From NCBI RefSeq assembly GCF_003589595.1, contig NW_020653750.1, positions 10,145,775 to 10,209,774 of the forward strand: DNA of 64,000 nucleotides, read 5' to 3'. The position numbers were made by a program, and so were the translations under genes. Source of the DNA: Hyposmocoma kahamanoa. Lineage: Eukaryota > Arthropoda > Insecta > Lepidoptera > Cosmopterigidae. Of this stretch, positions 45,523 to 56,954 are shown in pieces. Below the pieces are notes generated by a model that saw only the letters and a list, made by a program, of their open reading frames with translations, did not search any database and was not told the origin of the DNA. Position 1 is the first letter of the stretch. Every line of letters starts with the position of its first letter.

Positions 45523-46107
45523 CTATGCGTTACAGTCGTCGAGACAGGAGTTAGCCGCAAACAGATTTGCCAAGAGGTCGGCTTTATCTTGCGGCTTGTG
45601 GGCTAGATTGCCGTCAGAATATCTCAGCGGTGGCAGCGAGGGCTGGCAGAAGTTCGACGCAACGGCTCTGGCCAGACGCCAGTAGCTACGACTACCTGTG
45701 GGATGCGTCAAGAGTTCTTGGCCAACTCGTGCGACGCGCTGAGCATCCGCTCTGATGTACGCTCTTTTGCAAGACCTGGTGGCATTATTGTAGGCTGTTT
45801 TAAGTGAGTTCGTATTGAGATCGTCTGAAGCTAGACCCCTGATCCAAGCGCGGTATGCAGTCTGTTTGTTCTCAACAGCCACAGCACACTCGCGGTTGAA
45901 CCAGCGGTTGCGCCTCCCTTTACTGACGAGATCCGAATGCGGGATGTAGTATTCCATCCCGATTAAGATCTCATCAGCAACGGCAGTCGCGCTAGCTGTT
46001 GGATCCACCTCACTAAAACAGCGCTGCCGCCAGGGAACGGATGCAAAATAGTCCCGCATACCGTCCCAATCTGCCGACGCATAATGCCAAATGCGGCGTT
46101 TAGCCAC
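45523..46107 (-). pseudogene. LINE ORF2 linker between endonuclease and RT
   Basis: This 194-codon segment is in the same frame as the RT and separated from it only by one TAG codon, likely CAG originally. It contains RRNRWFNRECAVAV and AYNNATRSCKRAYIRA, the usual linker text (NRWWNREC..., basic helix) of Jockey-group ORF2. It begins with GTG in the track-independent frame because the link to the endonuclease is lost by a one-base shift. Confidence 0.85.
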
Positions 46108-46861
46108 ATGATGGTGGCAGTAACGTTGCCACTTTAGTGGATATCAAGCAGTGATCCGAAGTGCCCAGAGGGGCTTGGACCACCACCCGATATCCAGCCG
46201 GGCGAGACGTCAGCAGAAGGTCCAACAAAGAGGGCGCGTCACCAACCCTATCTGGAATCCGGGTGGGCTGATTCAACAGTTGGGTTAAATCGTGTGTGAG
46301 AGCGAATGTGTGGGCAGTTCTTCCAGCATGGTCAGTTTTAGAGGAACTTAACCACGACTCGTGGTGAGCATTGAAGTCCCCTAAAAACACCAATTCCTCT
46401 ATAGGAAACTGCGCCTGCGCGTCATCTGCCGCCCGAGTAAGGTGGTCCATGAGACGAGTTGTCTCCATGTCGCCGTGGTGGGATCTGTAGAGGCACATGT
46501 AGACACGGCAATGACTGCCCAGGTCAACATGTACCCCAAGGATGGAGAAGGAGGGGTCCTCCAAATGACGCAGACGGCGACAGCAAACATCCGCCCGGAC
46601 AAACAAGCAGACCCCAGCTTTCGCTTTGAAGGACTCTTCAAGCATATAGCCAGGGTAATTCAAGTAGCTGCTGTCAGCCGGGCAGAGTATTTGCGTCTCC
46701 GTAAGGAACAGCATTTCTGGTCGAGCCGTCTCAAGATGTTGATGGACGGCGTGGATGTTATTGTGGAGTCCTCGAATGTTCGTGAACTCCACCTTAAAGA
46801 GCGCTTTAGTGGTGGGGGTGTGCACCGCTGTACGACCGAAATTTGTACTTTGCGCTAACAT
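46100..46861 (-). CDS. LINE apurinic-like endonuclease (ORF2 N-terminal part)
   Basis: A 253-codon frame encoding the EEP-fold endonuclease that nicks target DNA for target-primed reverse transcription. Motifs are Asn28 (FTNIRGL), Glu55 (LTETQ), Tyr125-Arg126, GDFNAHH (161-167) and SDHCLIS (235-241), so the active-site set is complete. The Met lies 7 nt inside the 5' breakpoint of the element, so it may not be the native start. The frame ends at TAA (46100-46102) because of a one-base shift relative to the linker. Confidence 0.9.
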   Translation of the reverse strand: MLAQSTNFGRTAVHTPTTKALFKVEFTNIRGLHNNIHAVHQHLETARPEMLFLTETQILCPADSSYLNYPGYMLEESFKAKAGVCLFVRADVCCRRLRHLEDPSFSILGVHVDLGSHCRVYMCLYRSHHGDMETTRLMDHLTRAADDAQAQFPIEELVFLGDFNAHHESWLSSSKTDHAGRTAHTFALTHDLTQLLNQPTRIPDRVGDAPSLLDLLLTSRPAGYRVVVQAPLGTSDHCLISTKVATLLPPSCG

Positions 46862-46868
46862 GTTGGAC

Positions 46869-46955
46869 AGACCTCAGACAATTTACAAAAGTTAGTTTTC
46901 TACGTTGACTCGACCCGGGACCTAAGAGATGGCGACATCATGAAAATCGTTGTAA
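46869..46955 (-). repeat. Family F SINE, 5' part (split by LINE)
   Basis: It matches 59545-59620: TTAGTTTTCTACGTTGACT, then the degenerate B box CGACCCGGGACC and AGAGATGGCGACATC. Confidence 0.8.
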
Positions 46956-47203
46956 CATCGTAAAACTATCTTATACACACCAAAAGTGTCTTGAGGTCTA
47001 TGTATTTTTTTAATTATTTGATTACCCTATTAAAATTAAATTAAAATATCTATATAAATTTATTAAATTATTCGTTAATTCATGATTTATATCACAAATT
47101 GTCTAAAAAAGAACAATTGGTATTAAAAGAGAAAATAAAAATCCGATTTTCAGTATTCGGCAAAAATGTACTCAATGATACTTTCGATGTGTGCTTATTT
47201 TAT

Positions 47204-47489
47204 TTTTAACCGACTTCAAATTCCGACCGATTCTCAATTCGACAGTTATTTTATTTATTTATTGTATGTTACGCGATAGTTCTTTATTTTGTGAACCGAT
47301 TTTCATGATCCTTTTTTTTTGTTGAAAGTAACCCTACTTACCCTCAGTAGTGGTCCCATTTAAATTTGAAGAAAATATTGTGGCAAACTGGGGGGATGTT
47401 TCCGTGCTTCGCGCACTTTCCGGTAACCGATTTCAATAAAACTTGGCAAATAGATGTAATTCCACAAACTTTTGAAGTTGTTTTTTTTA
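47204..47489 (+). repeat. Family B repeat (B8)
   Basis: It starts TTTTTAACCGACTTCAAATT and ends ACTTTTGAAGTTGTTTTTTT. Part of the AAGGGTGG segment is deleted. Confidence 0.85.
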
Positions 47490-47494
47490 AATAA

Positions 47495-48780
47495 AATGTT
47501 ATTAATAATAATATGTGACATTGATAAATATGAAATACATTATTCTATTATACATTTACGGCGCTTTGGACTGAAGACCGTTCTTAAAGTAAACGGCATA
47601 GAGATGAATTTAAATATTAAGTGTCAAAGTTGACGTGCTCTTGACCTAGTGCTTGCAGAACCGGTTCTGTTCCTAAAATTTTAATTCCTGGTGCTAGGCT
47701 CAGCTCAGTCCAGATACTCCCGGAATTTCCGGTACTTCTTGAAAATCTTACACTGTAACCAGTAAATGTGCTTTTTCTGGGTTATCCGTACCTATTCAAT
47801 AATTTACGTACCCAATAATAATACCATAAATACTAAAGAAAAACTTCATTCTCTAATCAAACTTAAGTTTTTATTCAAAATATCTATGAAGATAAATACT
47901 CAAATTTAACATAATATAATATCGTAAAATCATATTGTAATTAAGTAATAACTTTACAACGTTATAATGGCATTAACAATTATTATCAGTTTTTAAAATG
48001 AGTGCAAATCACATCATAACATTAACTATATAAAAAACTAGTAACCGAAATTATTTTTCAGAATATGATGGTAAATTACCTTTTATTGTTTTAAATCAGT
48101 CTCAATCTTTGATATTTAAATTATGAAAATAACATATCGCAATAAGTTATAAGTAGTCATAAGTCTTCAAAACGAGTACAAATCACAATATAAAAAACTA
48201 ACAATACAAAAAAGCAACTAATCGGAACTATTTTTCAGAATTCAATGTAAAATATTACTCATAGCTCTTGCTGTAACCGGGAGTACAGGGAATTTGTAAT
48301 CGCGGTACCGGGACTGATTGCCAGGAATTCCCGGGAGCAAGACCTACCTGTACCTTATTTATTTCACACAATATTATTAAAACAATTTTTGTTTCGTATG
48401 TAACTCACGCAATTTTGATCTCTTTTTACTTGATAATAAAACATTTGTTTAAATCATAACTATATCGAAGGTCGTGGCAATATATCGCTAAAAGAATCCT
48501 GCAAATTAATCCATGAAAATAAATGTATAATCATGTATATTCTATGCAAAGTGAGGGCACAAGTCAAATGCCATGCCATCAGTTTAATGCGTCCACTGAA
48601 TATGTATCGGGTCGTTTTTCCATAACGATGAGGTGCCAGACTGGCGGCCACCTAGTCGCTTCACGACACATACTTATTAAACAACTTGTTCCGATTTGTG
48701 ATTAGATTACTTATAGTTATCGGTTGCTGTTCGTCGGATATGTATCTACATATAATCTATGTAGATATGACTCTATTTAA
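47495..48780. repeat. AT-rich DNA with a ~170-bp direct duplication
   Basis: Segments at about 47985-48085 and 48155-48255 are degenerate direct repeats (GAGTGCAAATCACA / GAGTACAAATCACA, then TATTTTTCAGAAT). No coding frame is seen. Confidence 0.5.
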
Positions 48781-48785
48781 GAATT

Positions 48786-48990
48786 GACATTCGTGGTAGC
48801 CCAATGGTTTGACCTACCACCTCTCAACCAGAGGCCGTGGATTCGAATTCAGGCTCGCACCTGAGTTTATCGGAATTATACGCGAAATTTAATTTGAAAT
48901 TTACCATGCTTTTCAGTGAAGGAAAATACTGTGATGAAATATGTAGGTATGGTGAAATGGGTTGATGATGATGAACATATTCAATGTGTT
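48786..48990 (+). repeat. tRNA-derived SINE, third type
   Basis: The head TCGTGGTAGCCCAATGGTTT (A box) and GGATTCGAATTCAGG (B box) look like a tRNA. The body reads TTGAAATTTACCATGCTTTT, and a GATGATGATG tail follows. It differs from families C, E and F. Confidence 0.7.
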
Positions 48991-49194
48991 GCGATCTGCG
49001 GTGGCAAATGTGGACGTCCTTAAATCGTCTTCGCACTCAGGTAGAACAGGACGGAACAGGAAGAACCTATTCAATTGAGAGATCAAGGGTTTAAAGCTAA
49101 AATTATAACCCTAGGTCATCCTTAGGTATAATAATGTTACATGTCACAGGTACGTCAAAAGTGCTTTTATGTAATAATATAATTATTACTGTTA

Positions 49195-49440
49195 ATAATA
49201 ATAACGATAACAACAACAACAACGACAACGACAGCGACAGCGACAACGACAACGGCAATAATAACAATGACAACGACGACAATCACGACAATGACGACGA
49301 TAACCACGAAAACGACTATAACGACAATGACGGTAATGACGGCAATGACGACAATGACGGCAATGACAGCAATGACGGCAATGACGGCAATGACGACAAT
49401 AGCGACAATAACGACAATAGCGACAAAAGCAACATAATAA
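49195..49440. repeat. AAC/GAC/AATGAC-type minisatellite
   Basis: About 245 bp of imperfect AACGAC, AGCGAC and AATGACGGC units. The Asn/Asp-rich + frame and hydrophobic minus frames across it are artefacts of the repeat. Confidence 0.95.
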
Positions 49441-49554
49441 TAATAATACATACATACTCGTTGATACACGCCATACTGCATTTACTTGACTTAGGTCCAT
49501 AAATGTAGTTCAAACCAGCTAGTCTTTATTTACCAAAAATAGGATGTTTAATGG

Positions 49555-49635
49555 TTAAAACAAGTGCGCATTTGACCTCCATCTCACCTGACGGGAAGTG
49601 ACTATGAGGTCAACGATGGAGTACAGGTGTGCATC
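49555..49635 (-). mobile_element. Jockey/CR1-type LINE 3' end scrap
   Basis: GCGCATTTGACCTCCATCTC and its neighbours match the 3' end at 53270-53340 and 6682-6740 in reverse. Confidence 0.65.
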
Positions 49636-49639
49636 TGTA

Positions 49640-50085
49640 AATATAATAATAATAGTTTATTTCGGATTATCTCCATATCGTATTAGTAACAATTGTAACC
49701 TTATGACTAAGTTAGTAAATACAAGTTTTCTATAAAATGAATCCCTTCTGGCTGTCGAATGAAGAGGTTCCCATGCGTATACAAATGGGCCGTCCACTCT
49801 GGTCGCAACATAGGCCAGGAGGCTGTTGGGGCTGCCGAGCACGCGCCGCAACAACGACACAACGCGCATATGTATAATGGCGTGAAATCCGTCCGTTTCG
49901 CGAACATTGCGGACGCACTACAATGGCGCGGCAGCCCCAACAACATCCTGAACGCGTTGTTGTATTGGACTCTTAGGGCGCTGTATGCCTTTTGCGTATA
50001 GTGGATCCATAGGCTGCAAGTGTAAAATGATTGACAGTAATAAAGAGCGTAATTTTTACTTCCTTTGTACACTTTGCAAACCTAC
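49640..50085 (-). mobile_element. LINE ORF2 C-terminal fragment, different clade
   Basis: Minus frames contain QKAYSALRVQYNNAFRMLLG, then ARTDGFH-like remnants and LRRVLGSPNSLL, spread over two or three frames. This is the C-terminal region of another lepidopteran LINE clade. It is frameshifted and dead. Confidence 0.7.
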
Positions 50086-50089
50086 CGAT

Positions 50090-50735
50090 CAACTTGTTGC
50101 TTCTGACAGCCAGCGCCCTACTTATTCACTTTCGTTCAACGAACAAGTACCTGTACGGAATTCCACTCCAATACTGTACGCCAAATAAATGTGGCAAAAT
50201 ACAATATAGGGCTGGAACCCTAGCCTACATTATAGTCACCTGATGATAGAAAGGGGTTGGCGGAGTGATTTTATGTAATTCCGTCGCACACTTTCCGTGA
50301 TATATCCTGTAGAATACTACTAAGAAGGAATTACATTACATTTGAATTTACATTGTTATAGTGCTATATTTCATAATGATATTATGCCAGTGATTTCTCG
50401 CGGTCCCTGCGCTAAGTACTTGTATCTAATGCCGGCTTTACCTATGACGCAAACTGCGCGGCGCACACGGGGGCAGAGACTTAGGGGACCCCGAGCGTCG
50501 CTCGTGACGCTTCCAAAGAGCTGTAGCGCTCAGGGCGTAAACGAAGTAAACGGGCTCTTGCTTCCCAATTTAACGAGCGGGTTGACACATTTAACAATTT
50601 ACTCTATCGTGACAATTTGACTCATCAATGTACTTAAGTACTGGACTCGAACAAGAATCTTACGTACGATAATCGCATGTTTACTCTTTTTAAGGGCAAT
50701 TTGAATAACACAGGTCTTCGCCAAATTTTCAAAGA
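50090..50735. other. No gene seen
   Basis: A short GC-richer part at 50440-50590 has no recognisable frame. A ~30-bp motif with CCGTGATATATCCTGTAGAA is shared with 7065-7090. Confidence 0.45.
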
Positions 50736-50739
50736 TTTA

Positions 50740-51830
50740 AGCTTGTTGATAAATGATGTTTGTGACTCCTCCTCTTTTTTATAGATACTTATTGCAATTT
50801 TTGAATATGCATCAACATGGCGGGTTTTTTAAGCAAAAAAGACTTATTGGAAATCACATTATCAGAACTACGTAATAACAAAAAAATTATTAATGTTCTT
50901 TGTTTATCAGAAACATTTATTAAACGAAATAATGAAGCAAATATACATTTAAAGGGTTGTTCTCTGGGTTCGTCTTTCTGCAGACATAATAAAAGACGAG
51001 GGGGTATGTGTACAATGCATGACAGAAACATCGAGGCAAGAACCATAAACATTCCTTAAAAATTGTAATGACAGGTGACTGGAATGTGGATACATTAACT
51101 GACAATAAATTATTACGTGACCTAAAAACTTTGTTAGAAAGCTACAATATGAACTTACATATATACTCACCGACTCGCTTAAACACTTGCATAGATCATA
51201 TCGCTAGTAGTATAGCTAATGCTGTTGGAGAAACATTACCAGTCTGCTTGTCAGACCACAACACGGCTCTACTTCTAACTTTTCCTATAACTTCGCGTCA
51301 AAAACCAATTAAGCGCTGGTTTGAAATGAAGAGAGACTTTTCAGTGGACAATGTTACTAAATTTAAATTGTACTTTTTAGTTATGTTGATGACCTTGAAC
51401 ATGCTTTTAGTTTTTTCTATGATGATTTGGTTCTATTGTTTAACTTATGTTTTCCAAAGTATAAAGTCAAAATGTTTCATGATAATACGAATTTAAAATG
51501 ACTGTCAAAGGGAATAAGAAAGTCCCGAATCACTAAAAGAAAATTACACATGAACAATTACAAAAAAAGACACAAAATAGAAAGACTGTATAAAACTTAC
51601 ATAAAAATTTTGAAAAGGACTATCATTACCGTACAAAAGTATTGTAATAATAGACACATGGTCAATGCTAAAAACAAAAATAGAGCTACTTGAAACATAA
51701 TAAACAACTAGGACAAACATTTACGTGACAAACATTTTATTGAACACATTACCATAAATAAAATTAAGATGGAAAATCCTCGAGACCTAGGTTCCGATTA
51801 CTCGAGCAATGAACAACTTATCGTACACTC
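50740..51830 (+). mobile_element. Jockey-type LINE, endonuclease/linker fragment
   Basis: Frames read LRNNKKIINVLCLSETFIKR (catalytic Glu region), then after a deletion GDWNVDTL and CLSDHNTALLL (EN motifs), then linker text IERLYKTYIKIL. Several frameshifts and an internal deletion inactivate it. No RT remains. Confidence 0.8.
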
Positions 51831-51843
51831 TGGAGGTGCTATT

Positions 51844-52124
51844 CCACCGGCGACGCGAGACAACACGAGGCGAAATGAGAATTGAAGTCTCGGTGGCCTA
51901 CTTCCATCAAAAATTGCCATTAATGGCTATCGCGAGTTTGTGATTGATATTAATAACCACTGCGAGAGAATCGTTCTGTTGCAGAGTTAATAAACACTAT
52001 ACAGGCACTAATACAGTTCAATGTTATACCAACAAATATTTTAATTCTCGTGTCCCACATCCTCATTAAACTAGACCATTTCCATACAAATTCCGATTTT
52101 CGTCTTGTTTCACCTCGCCGGTGG
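51844..52124. mobile_element. MITE-like element with ~40-bp TIRs
   Basis: The left arm begins CCACCGGCGACGCGAGACAA. The right arm is its complement ending CGCCGGTGG at 52124. There is no ORF in the ~200-bp interior. Confidence 0.75.
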
Positions 52125-52239
52125 ACAAAGTACCTTGACAATTGACAGTAGTATACTGAAGGATGATAAGTTTTTGATTACATATACTCCAGCAAACAGT
52201 GGAATGAAAGATATAGATAGCCTTAATGATAATAACAAT

Positions 52240-52351
52240 AATAACGCTCATGGCCCCGCACTAGGGAAACCCCAGCTCATGAGAGAAATAAATGTAGACC
52301 GTATAAATATTTCTCTCAGCCCGGGTATCGAACTCTCTGTGTGGCAGTCCA
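52240..52351 (-). repeat. Family C SINE, 3' part (split, C8)
   Basis: It runs from CTCATGGCCCCGCACTAGGG to TGTGTGGCAGTCC. It resumes at 53981 after a large insertion. Confidence 0.8.
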
Positions 52352-52497
52352 GGGGATCGATTCAGAACCTTACGACAACTCAGTTGTCGACCGATTTATT
52401 TTCATTTTTATTACGTCACACCGTCGTATTCCAAACCGAACCGAAATGACGTCACACCCGTATGAAAAGCTACAAACGGTACGATTCAGAACACAGT

Positions 52498-53359
52498 ATG
52501 GGATGGCTCATCTACGTACCACCTTGGATTCAATAGACAACCGTGCCTCGGAATCGGTAGAGGCGAAGCTGCAGAGCCTTGAACACCTCCGTAATGTTGC
52601 CTGCTTATCTGTATTTCACAGGATATATCACGGAGAGTGTGCGATGGAACTACACGATTTAATTCGACCTTGTAAGAAGGCTCAAGGTCACTCAGCGGGT
52701 AATGGAGAGAGCGATGCTCGGTATTTCCCTACGTGATAGAATCAGAAATGAGAAAATCCGTAGGAGAACTAAGGTACCCATCAGCTCGAAGAATTGCTCA
52801 GCTGAAGTGGCAGTGGGCGGGGCACAATGGTAAGGAGAACCGATGGCCGTTGGGGCGGAAAGGTTCTTCAATGGCGACCGCGCACTGGACGACGCTCAGT
52901 GGGTAGGCCTCGAACCAGGTGGACCGACGATCTGGTAAAGTTCGCGGGAAGCCGATGAATGCGGACAGCGCTGGACCGATCGTCGTGGAGATTGTTGAGG
53001 GAGGCCTATGTCCAGCAGTGGGCGTCGTATGGCTGAATGATGATGATGATGAATTGGACCTTCCCCTTTCTATCATCGGGGGTCTAGACGTAGACTTGGA
53101 TTCCACCCTTTTTGTGTTGTGGATATTCCAAAGGTTCGCACGAAGCGTTATGCTTCCACATTTATATGGCGAACGGCTATGGAGTGGAATTCCCTGTATG
53201 CAGACTTTTTCCCTGAACGTTATAACTTGGACCTTTTAAGGCGAGAGTGAATAGACATTATTTAGGTGTGCACGCTCCATCGTCGACCTCGTCGTCACTT
53301 TCCATCAGGTGAGATGGAGGTCAAATGCGCTTACTTATATTTGTAAATTAACAAAAAGT
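52498..53359 (+). mobile_element. Jockey/CR1-type LINE 3' fragment within the foldback arm
   Basis: It has NVACLSVFHRIYHGECAMEL and HDLIRP at 52519-52670, then after an RTE insertion KVRTKRYASTFIWRTAMEWN (53130-53190) and the 3'UTR with TCAGGTGAGATGGAGGTCAA. It is degenerate. Confidence 0.8.
52672..53051 (+). mobile_element. RTE-type LINE 3' fragment nested in the previous LINE
   Basis: It has VMERAMLGISLRDRIRNEKI and GEAYVQQ-like text and ends in a (TGA)n tail at 53035-53051. It is flanked by AATTCGACCTT (52661-52671) and AATTGGACCTT (53052-53062), an 11-bp target duplication with one mismatch. Confidence 0.85.
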
Positions 53360-53980
53360 TATCCAATGAAAGGTACCGAACGTCCTATTGTTTACGAAGC
53401 AAGAATGTAATATGGAAATCTCTTATTATTTTAAATAATGCCTGGACTTTGTTCAATTTTATTAATTTATTTTAATGCAAGACGAAGAAGTTAAAACGTT
53501 CGATTCGGATTCGGATACGATATCGTTACCCAACAACGTTTACGGCGTTAGTCGGCGAATATAGATTATAAGAAAAATTAAATCCATTTATGTACATTTT
53601 AAGACTTTAAAGGCCTAAAATATAGGAATGCATTAGGCTCGCTTTAAAATAAATTAATAAAATTGAACAAAACCCAAATTTTATTTAAAATAATAAAAGA
53701 TTTCATATTACATTCTTGTTTTGTAAACAACAGGACGTTCGGTAACTTTCATTCGATAACTGTGTTCTGAATAACGTTTGTAGCCTTTGCCGGTCGAGAA
53801 GTTCGAGTAATCGTACGGGTGTGACGTCATTTCGGTTCGGTTTCGAATACGACGTCATTTCGGATACAGTTTGACGGTCGATTCGGTTATTGTGAATAAA
53901 AATGAAAATAAAATCGTACGATAGCTAATTGCATCGGTCGACAACAGAATTATCGTAAGGTTCTGAATCGACCCCCCTAG

Positions 53981-54008
53981 TTGGTTACCGTTCGGCCACA
54001 GAGGCAGT
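53981..54008 (-). repeat. Family C SINE, 5' head (split, C8)
   Basis: TTGGTTACCGTTCGGCCACA then GAGGCAG completes the SINE begun at 52240. Confidence 0.75.
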
Positions 54009-54245
54009 TTATTCAATATTATATGTATAGTTCTGTCTCTCTCTAAAATGACGTGTTATTTAAAACGTGTGATTATTATTATTTATTAATTAAGCGTTGG
54101 CTATACAATCATCAACTTAAAAAGGCAACAAATAATTAAGAAACTCTAAACATAATGTACTTAAAATAAAAAATTAATACGTGTAAAAAACTGTAACTAC
54201 AAAATGCATTGGATATAAAACCTAATAATTATAACTTTTTCATAA

Positions 54246-54526
54246 AATAAAAACGAACTCAAAAGTTTGTGGAATTAAGTAAAAAAGTTTTATGCAATGC
54301 TAACAGAAAGTGGGTGTAATCCAATAAACCGGATTCATCACCTAATTTGCCCCCTTGGAGGTCGAATATTATTTTGAAATTTTGATGGGACCACTACTAC
54401 TCCCTTTCCAAAAAAAGGGACCATCAAAATCGGTTCACAAATGTCGGAGTAATTACCTAATTAACATAATTATACACAAAAAAACACAGTCGAATTGAGA
54501 ACCTCCTCCTTTTGTGAAGTCGGTTA
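54246..54526 (-). repeat. Family B repeat (B9)
   Basis: It runs from AAAACGAACTCAAAAGTTTG to CTTTTGTGAAGTCGGTTA. Confidence 0.85.
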
Positions 54527-54530
54527 TATT

Positions 54531-56951
54531 CAAAATTCAAAATTCAAAATAATATTTATTTCATAGGTAAGCATTATTACACTTGAAATCGTGACAATGG
54601 TTAAACTCTACCGCTCATTCATAAGGCAGATTCCCCTGAGAAGAATGAGCAAGAAACTCTAGGGGTTGTTCTTTGTAAGTAACATTTACAATATTTATTT
54701 ATTTTTATTTGAAACATCAGAGATCGAGACTACCTCCATGAGCTAAACGGGTTACTACCACGGATTTTTGTCATCCAAGTACGCAGAAGTTGTATAATAA
54801 CCTTTAGTATAAAGTTTTTGTTTCACTATAGTTTTAAACCTCGTGAAAGGCAGATGTTGTATATCAACCTGAATCTTGTTATAAAAGCGTATACATTGCC
54901 CCTTAAATGATTTTTTGACTTTGTGAAGACGACTATCAAGAAAAGCTAGTTTATTTTTATTCCTCGTATTAATGTTATATCTGTCACTATTTTTCATAAA
55001 GATTTTATATGAGATTCCTTTTAACATAAACTACATTTTCATAAATGTACTGTGAGGCTAGTGTAAGAATGTTAATTTCCTTAAACTTATCTCTCAAAGA
55101 TACTTTGGGGCCCAGATTGTAAATTGCCCTAACTGCACGTTTCTGCAGCACAAAGATTCTATTGATATCGGCGGCATTACCCGAAAGCAAAATGCCGTAT
55201 GTCATTAGACTGTGAAAGTAGCTGAAGTAAACCAATCTAGCGGTTTCGACGTCAAAAGTTTCCTTATTTTTTTAATCGCGTACACTGCAGAGCCGAGCCG
55301 TTTTGACAACTTACTTATATGGGGACCCCATTGCAATTTAGCACCTAACATTATACCAACAGCATCATGTGAGGCTTCCCATGCATCAAATATACGATTA
55401 ATCAACTCGACACCAGTGTCGGTTGTAGCGCGACCCCGAGTGAAACCAAATTGTTTAGGAGACATTAAGTTATTACTATAAAAATGTGCACACATCTGAT
55501 TTAGAATAATTTTTTCAAATATTTTACTGAGAGTTGGTAGTATTGATATAGGTCTGAAATTGGTGGGGTCAGAAATACTACCAGATTTGAAAAGTGGAAT
55601 AAAAGTTATTCCTTCATGAATTCATGCTTTGCTTCATGAGGTCAGGAAAGACACCATTATCAACACATTTATTAAAGACACAGGCTAAGTAACGCGCAAT
55701 ACAATCAACTATAGAACTAATTACTCTGACTGAAAAACCATCAAGATCAGCAGTATTTTTTATGTTTATAGACTTAAAGGCTTTAACAATATCGTTTGGA
55801 AATACATGACGGAACCTTAAATTAGTGATACTAACTGCATTATTTTCTTTTAGTAAGGATTCAGCGGCGGTGGGAGATAAATTGAACGACTTAGTAGTCA
55901 AAATTGGAAAGTCAGTAAAAAAAATTTCAAATATTTTAGCAACTTCTGCGTATATGTTTATAATTTTGTCATTAAATCTTAGTTGAAAATCTAAGTTACG
56001 AGGTTTGACCCTTCCAGTTTCGCTGTTTATAATATTCCAAGTCGTTTTTACTACATTCGCGCTGCTTTTTATTTTATTATTTATAAACATTGCTTTGGCT
56101 GCAACACGAACACGTTTAAACATTTTCGAATATTTCCTAACAAAATCATTAAAACTGTTACTAGTGTTATAAGTCCTTTTATCGTAAAGATCATATAGCC
56201 TTTGTCTACTTTTGTGAATTCCCACAGTCGCCCAATCACTAAATTTCAATGAACTATTAATAGTTATGATTTTGGACTTAAAAACATTATCACGTTCACT
56301 TTTGACTATGTTGAAAACTGAATTATACAATTTATTGGGATCATTAACGTACGGAATGTCAGTTAGTTTAAGCATTTCTATAAGCTTTAAATCGACCATT
56401 ATGTATCGGAACACATGTGATATCCTTTTTTGACATTTTGTCAACAGTTATATTAAAAGTGGCCAATTGACCGCAGTGATCAGAAGTTAATGCAGTTATA
56501 ATAGATTTATTACTAGGTACGGCGTTAGTATAATTGTTGTCTAAACAACTGGCAGTAATAGAAGATATTCTAGTAGGCACCAAGAATAGATTCACAAGAT
56601 TATAACATTGGAAAAATGATATGAGCGTACAGCTAGCACTGGAATCTTCTAATAAGTTAACATTGAAGTCACCACAAACAGCAATATATTTATTTGGATT
56701 ATTTAATTTGCCTAAAACTTTATCTTCATCTTCATCAATTTTTTTTTTCAAATAGTTCGTAAGATGAATGAGGGGGGTCTGTACACGCTTAATATAACAA
56801 GCCGTTCAAGCTCTATGCAGGATATCTCTATAGTCCGCTCAATATATAGGTACCAAATAATTGAAAAACTGAAAGCATAATGTACTGGATACCTAAAATA
56901 CAAGTAAACAATTTTATTTAGTTTAGGTGCCACCTCTAGATTAACTTGCAC
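54531..56951 (-). mobile_element. Jockey-type LINE, degenerate, RT core deleted
   Basis: The minus-strand order is endonuclease remnants (VCGDFNVNLLEDSS, LTSDHCGQL), linker (KSRQRLYDLYDKRTYN), start of RT (DPTNFRPISIL, SPKQFGFTRGRATTD), then a jump near 55345 to the post-RT region (LQWGPHISKLSKRLGSAVYA, VYFSYFHSLMTYGILLSGNA). The catalytic motifs between (D..KAFD, GVPQGS, YADD) are absent. The 3' tail is (TTTTGAA)n at 54531-54552. Several stops and frameshifts add to the loss. Confidence 0.85.
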
Positions 56952-56954
56952 TAC

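Larger units (their letters stand above)
43802..46868 (-). mobile_element. Jockey/CR1-group LINE, 5'-truncated, ORF2 almost intact
   Basis: A minus-strand non-LTR retrotransposon with a 27-nt A tail (the T run 43802-43828) and a 7-bp target duplication AGACCTC (43795-43801 and 46869-46875). It encodes an endonuclease and a reverse transcriptase but no ORF1, because the 5' end is cut just upstream of the endonuclease. One frameshift (about 46107) and one in-frame TAG (45523-45525) break ORF2. It is the youngest-looking element in the window. Confidence 0.9.
52353..53977. mobile_element. Foldback element inserted in SINE C8
   Basis: The left arm 52353-52497 plus 53360-53475 is the inverted repeat of the right arm 53644-53977. 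Shared parts are TCGATTCAGAACCTTACGA, ACCGAACCGAAATGACGTCA, CAGAACACAGT and GTTCAATTTTATTAATTTAT. A LINE insertion (52498-53359) splits the left arm. The interior (53476-53643) has no transposase. Confidence 0.8.

Noticed and set aside
49134..49513. Asn/Asp-rich 122-codon protein and hydrophobic minus frames
   Set aside because: They are translations of a minisatellite; the same DNA gives repetitive text in every frame.
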